From Candidatus Kappaea frigidicola (GTDB taxonomy: Bacteria; Omnitrophota; Gorgyraeia; JAGLLT01), in assembly GCA_030765555.1 (NCBI GenBank), contig JAVCCI010000087.1:1-5941 (forward strand): a stretch of DNA of 5,941 nucleotides. Reading direction: 5' to 3'. Shown piece by piece: positions 4,980-5,941 of the stretch. Numbering within the stretch: position 1 is the first letter of the stretch; each line of letters starts with the position of its first letter. The translations under genes and the position numbers were made by a program. The notes beneath the pieces were generated by a model. It was not told where the DNA came from, did not search any database, and saw nothing but the letters and a program-made list of their open reading frames with translations.

Positions 4980-5579
4980 ATGATTAATAAAGAATTACTT
5001 CATAATTTATATTGCAATAAGCGATTATCAATGGCGCAAGTTGCAGGCAAACTCAGGGTGATGCCAAGCACCGTTGAATATTGGTTAAAAAAATATAGTA
5101 TTCCGAGAAGATCTTGCAGTGAAAGTGCTTATATAAAGCAAAATCCTAATGGAGACCCATTTAAGATAAAAAGGAGACTTAATCCGCAAGATAAAGAACT
5201 TTTAGTAATAGGACTAATGCTTTATTGGACAGAAGGGAGCAAAACTAATAAATCGCTATTACAATTAGCAAATTTAGATTATAGAATGTTGCAGTTGTTT
5301 TTAAAATTTCTCCGTAAAATATGTAAAATTGATGAGGCAAGGCTTAGGTTATATGTTAGATTATATAAAACTTTTGATAGAGAAATAGCAAAGATTTATT
5401 GGTCGAGATGTCTTAATATTCCCGAGAAACAAGTATCCATCTATCCCCATACGGATAAAAGAAGTAAAGTTAATAAGCAATGGTCTAAATATGGTATTGC
5501 TACTTTGCAATTTAGTAATACAAAATTAAAAAAGTGGTTGGATGACGAAATAGAAAGTTATTTAAATAAACAAGTGTAA
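4980..5579 (+). CDS. Helix-turn-helix protein with LAGLIDADG-like motif (homing-endonuclease-like, function unknown)
   Basis: The 199-residue protein has two recognisable parts. Residues about 5-45 form a helix-turn-helix resembling those of resolvases and homing-endonuclease accessory domains: LSMAQVAGKLRVMPSTVEYWLKKYSIPRR. Residues 76-88, VIGLMLYWTEGSK, look like a LAGLIDADG motif, with the acidic residue Glu85 in the catalytic position, followed by LLQLAN and a helix-rich segment. The C-terminal part contains IYWSRCLNIPEKQVSIYP, a basic stretch (160-166) and YGIATLQFSNTKLKKWL, reminiscent of the end of a LAGLIDADG fold. Only one such motif is seen, so a homodimer would be expected if it is a nuclease. 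Similar 'LYW-x-EG-x-K' proteins are, as far as I recall, frequent uncharacterised proteins in candidate phyla. The ATG at 4980 is chosen because AGGTGG (4968-4973) lies 6 nt upstream; an earlier in-frame ATG would begin inside tRNA-Val. It ends one base before thrS. Confidence 0.7.
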   Translation: MINKELLHNLYCNKRLSMAQVAGKLRVMPSTVEYWLKKYSIPRRSCSESAYIKQNPNGDPFKIKRRLNPQDKELLVIGLMLYWTEGSKTNKSLLQLANLDYRMLQLFLKFLRKICKIDEARLRLYVRLYKTFDREIAKIYWSRCLNIPEKQVSIYPHTDKRSKVNKQWSKYGIATLQFSNTKLKKWLDDEIESYLNKQV

Positions 5580-5580
5580 A

Positions 5581-5941
5581 ATGGAAAAGTTAAATTTGGA
5601 TACTCTAAGGCATTCAGCCTCGCACGTTATGGCTCAGGCCGTAAAAAGCATGTATAAAAATGTAAAGCTGGGAATAGGTCCGTCAATCGAGAATGGGTTT
5701 TATTATGATTTTGACCTTGATCAACCCATAAAAGAAGAGGATTTGCCGCGTATTGAGAAGAAAATGCGCGAAATTATAAAGAAGAACTATAAATTTCAAA
5801 AAGAGATTATTTCAAAAGAAGAAGCTCAAAAGCTTTTTAAAGAGTTGAATGAGCCGTATAAATTAGAATTGATTGATGAGCTTGAGGATGGAGAAATCTC
5901 TATATATAAAGATGGTGATTTTATTGATCTCTGTAAAGGGC
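5581..5941 (+). CDS. thrS: Threonyl-tRNA synthetase, N-terminal part (runs off window)
   Basis: ThrS charges tRNA-Thr with threonine in the cytoplasm and edits mischarged serine. Only the first 120 codons are present. They correspond to the second N-terminal (editing) domain: LRHSASHVMAQAV (9-21) holds the editing HxxxH histidines (11 and 15), followed by LGIGPSIENGFYYDFD and a C-terminal FIDLCKG. There Asp116 and Cys118 match the remaining editing-site residues of E. coli ThrS; the expected following histidine is just outside the window. Most bacterial ThrS proteins have a TGS domain of about 60 residues before this point. Here it is missing: an in-frame TAA at 5563-5565 prevents a longer N-terminus. 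The ATG is one base after the preceding stop and has no Shine-Dalgarno site, so translation probably depends on reinitiation. Confidence 0.93.
   Translation, partial: MEKLNLDTLRHSASHVMAQAVKSMYKNVKLGIGPSIENGFYYDFDLDQPIKEEDLPRIEKKMREIIKKNYKFQKEIISKEEAQKLFKELNEPYKLELIDELEDGEISIYKDGDFIDLCKG

Noticed and set aside
5500..5580. T-box or operator leader for thrS
   Set aside because: The region immediately upstream is coding sequence of the preceding gene; no specifier stem, antiterminator or operator-like hairpins are evident.

Overview
The window is an AT-rich, gene-dense bacterial segment with every gene on the + strand. It holds a housekeeping operon, a separate block of three type IV pilin-like genes, three tRNA genes, a small DNA-binding or homing-endonuclease-like gene, and the start of a threonyl-tRNA synthetase gene. 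Clear Shine-Dalgarno sites and tRNA genes with encoded CCA ends mark it as bacterial. Small pilin-like proteins carrying an N-terminal methylation motif and a C-terminal 'DG-V' motif are typical of the PVC group and its uncultured relatives. Candidatus Omnitrophota (Omnitrophica) is my best guess, an inference from gene style rather than a marker-gene placement.

Region 1 (3-3037) encodes YicC/YloC ribonuclease, guanylate kinase (gmk), RNA polymerase omega (rpoZ), and phosphopantothenoylcysteine decarboxylase (coaC) and synthetase (coaB) as two separate, almost abutting genes. The order yicC-gmk-rpoZ-coaBC is a widely conserved bacterial core-operon arrangement. Two things are unusual. The small remA/DUF370 gene often found between yicC and gmk is absent, and an A/C-rich spacer with 7-nt periodicity sits there instead. 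The coaBC fusion is split.

Region 2 (2973-4510) is a transcriptionally separate pilin block. A perfect consensus sigma70-type promoter (TTGACA, 17-nt spacer, TATAAT) lies inside the 3' end of coaB. It drives three tandem, clearly paralogous prepilin-like genes. Genes 2 and 3 are each followed by an intrinsic terminator with the same stem core, which suggests that gene plus terminator was duplicated as a unit.

Region 3 (4514-4955) is a tRNA cluster: Cys(GCA), Leu(UAA) and Val(GAC). Region 4 (4980-5941) starts 24 nt after tRNA-Val with a 199-codon gene for a protein with a helix-turn-helix and a LAGLIDADG-like motif. It ends one base before the thrS start codon. ThrS begins directly at its editing domain, lacks the usual N-terminal TGS domain, has no Shine-Dalgarno site of its own, and runs off the window.

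No complete new system is evident. The points most worth following are the promoter-driven triplicated pilin array with non-canonical cleavage sites, the heptamer-periodic spacer, and the HTH/LAGLIDADG-like gene fused operon-style to a TGS-less thrS.
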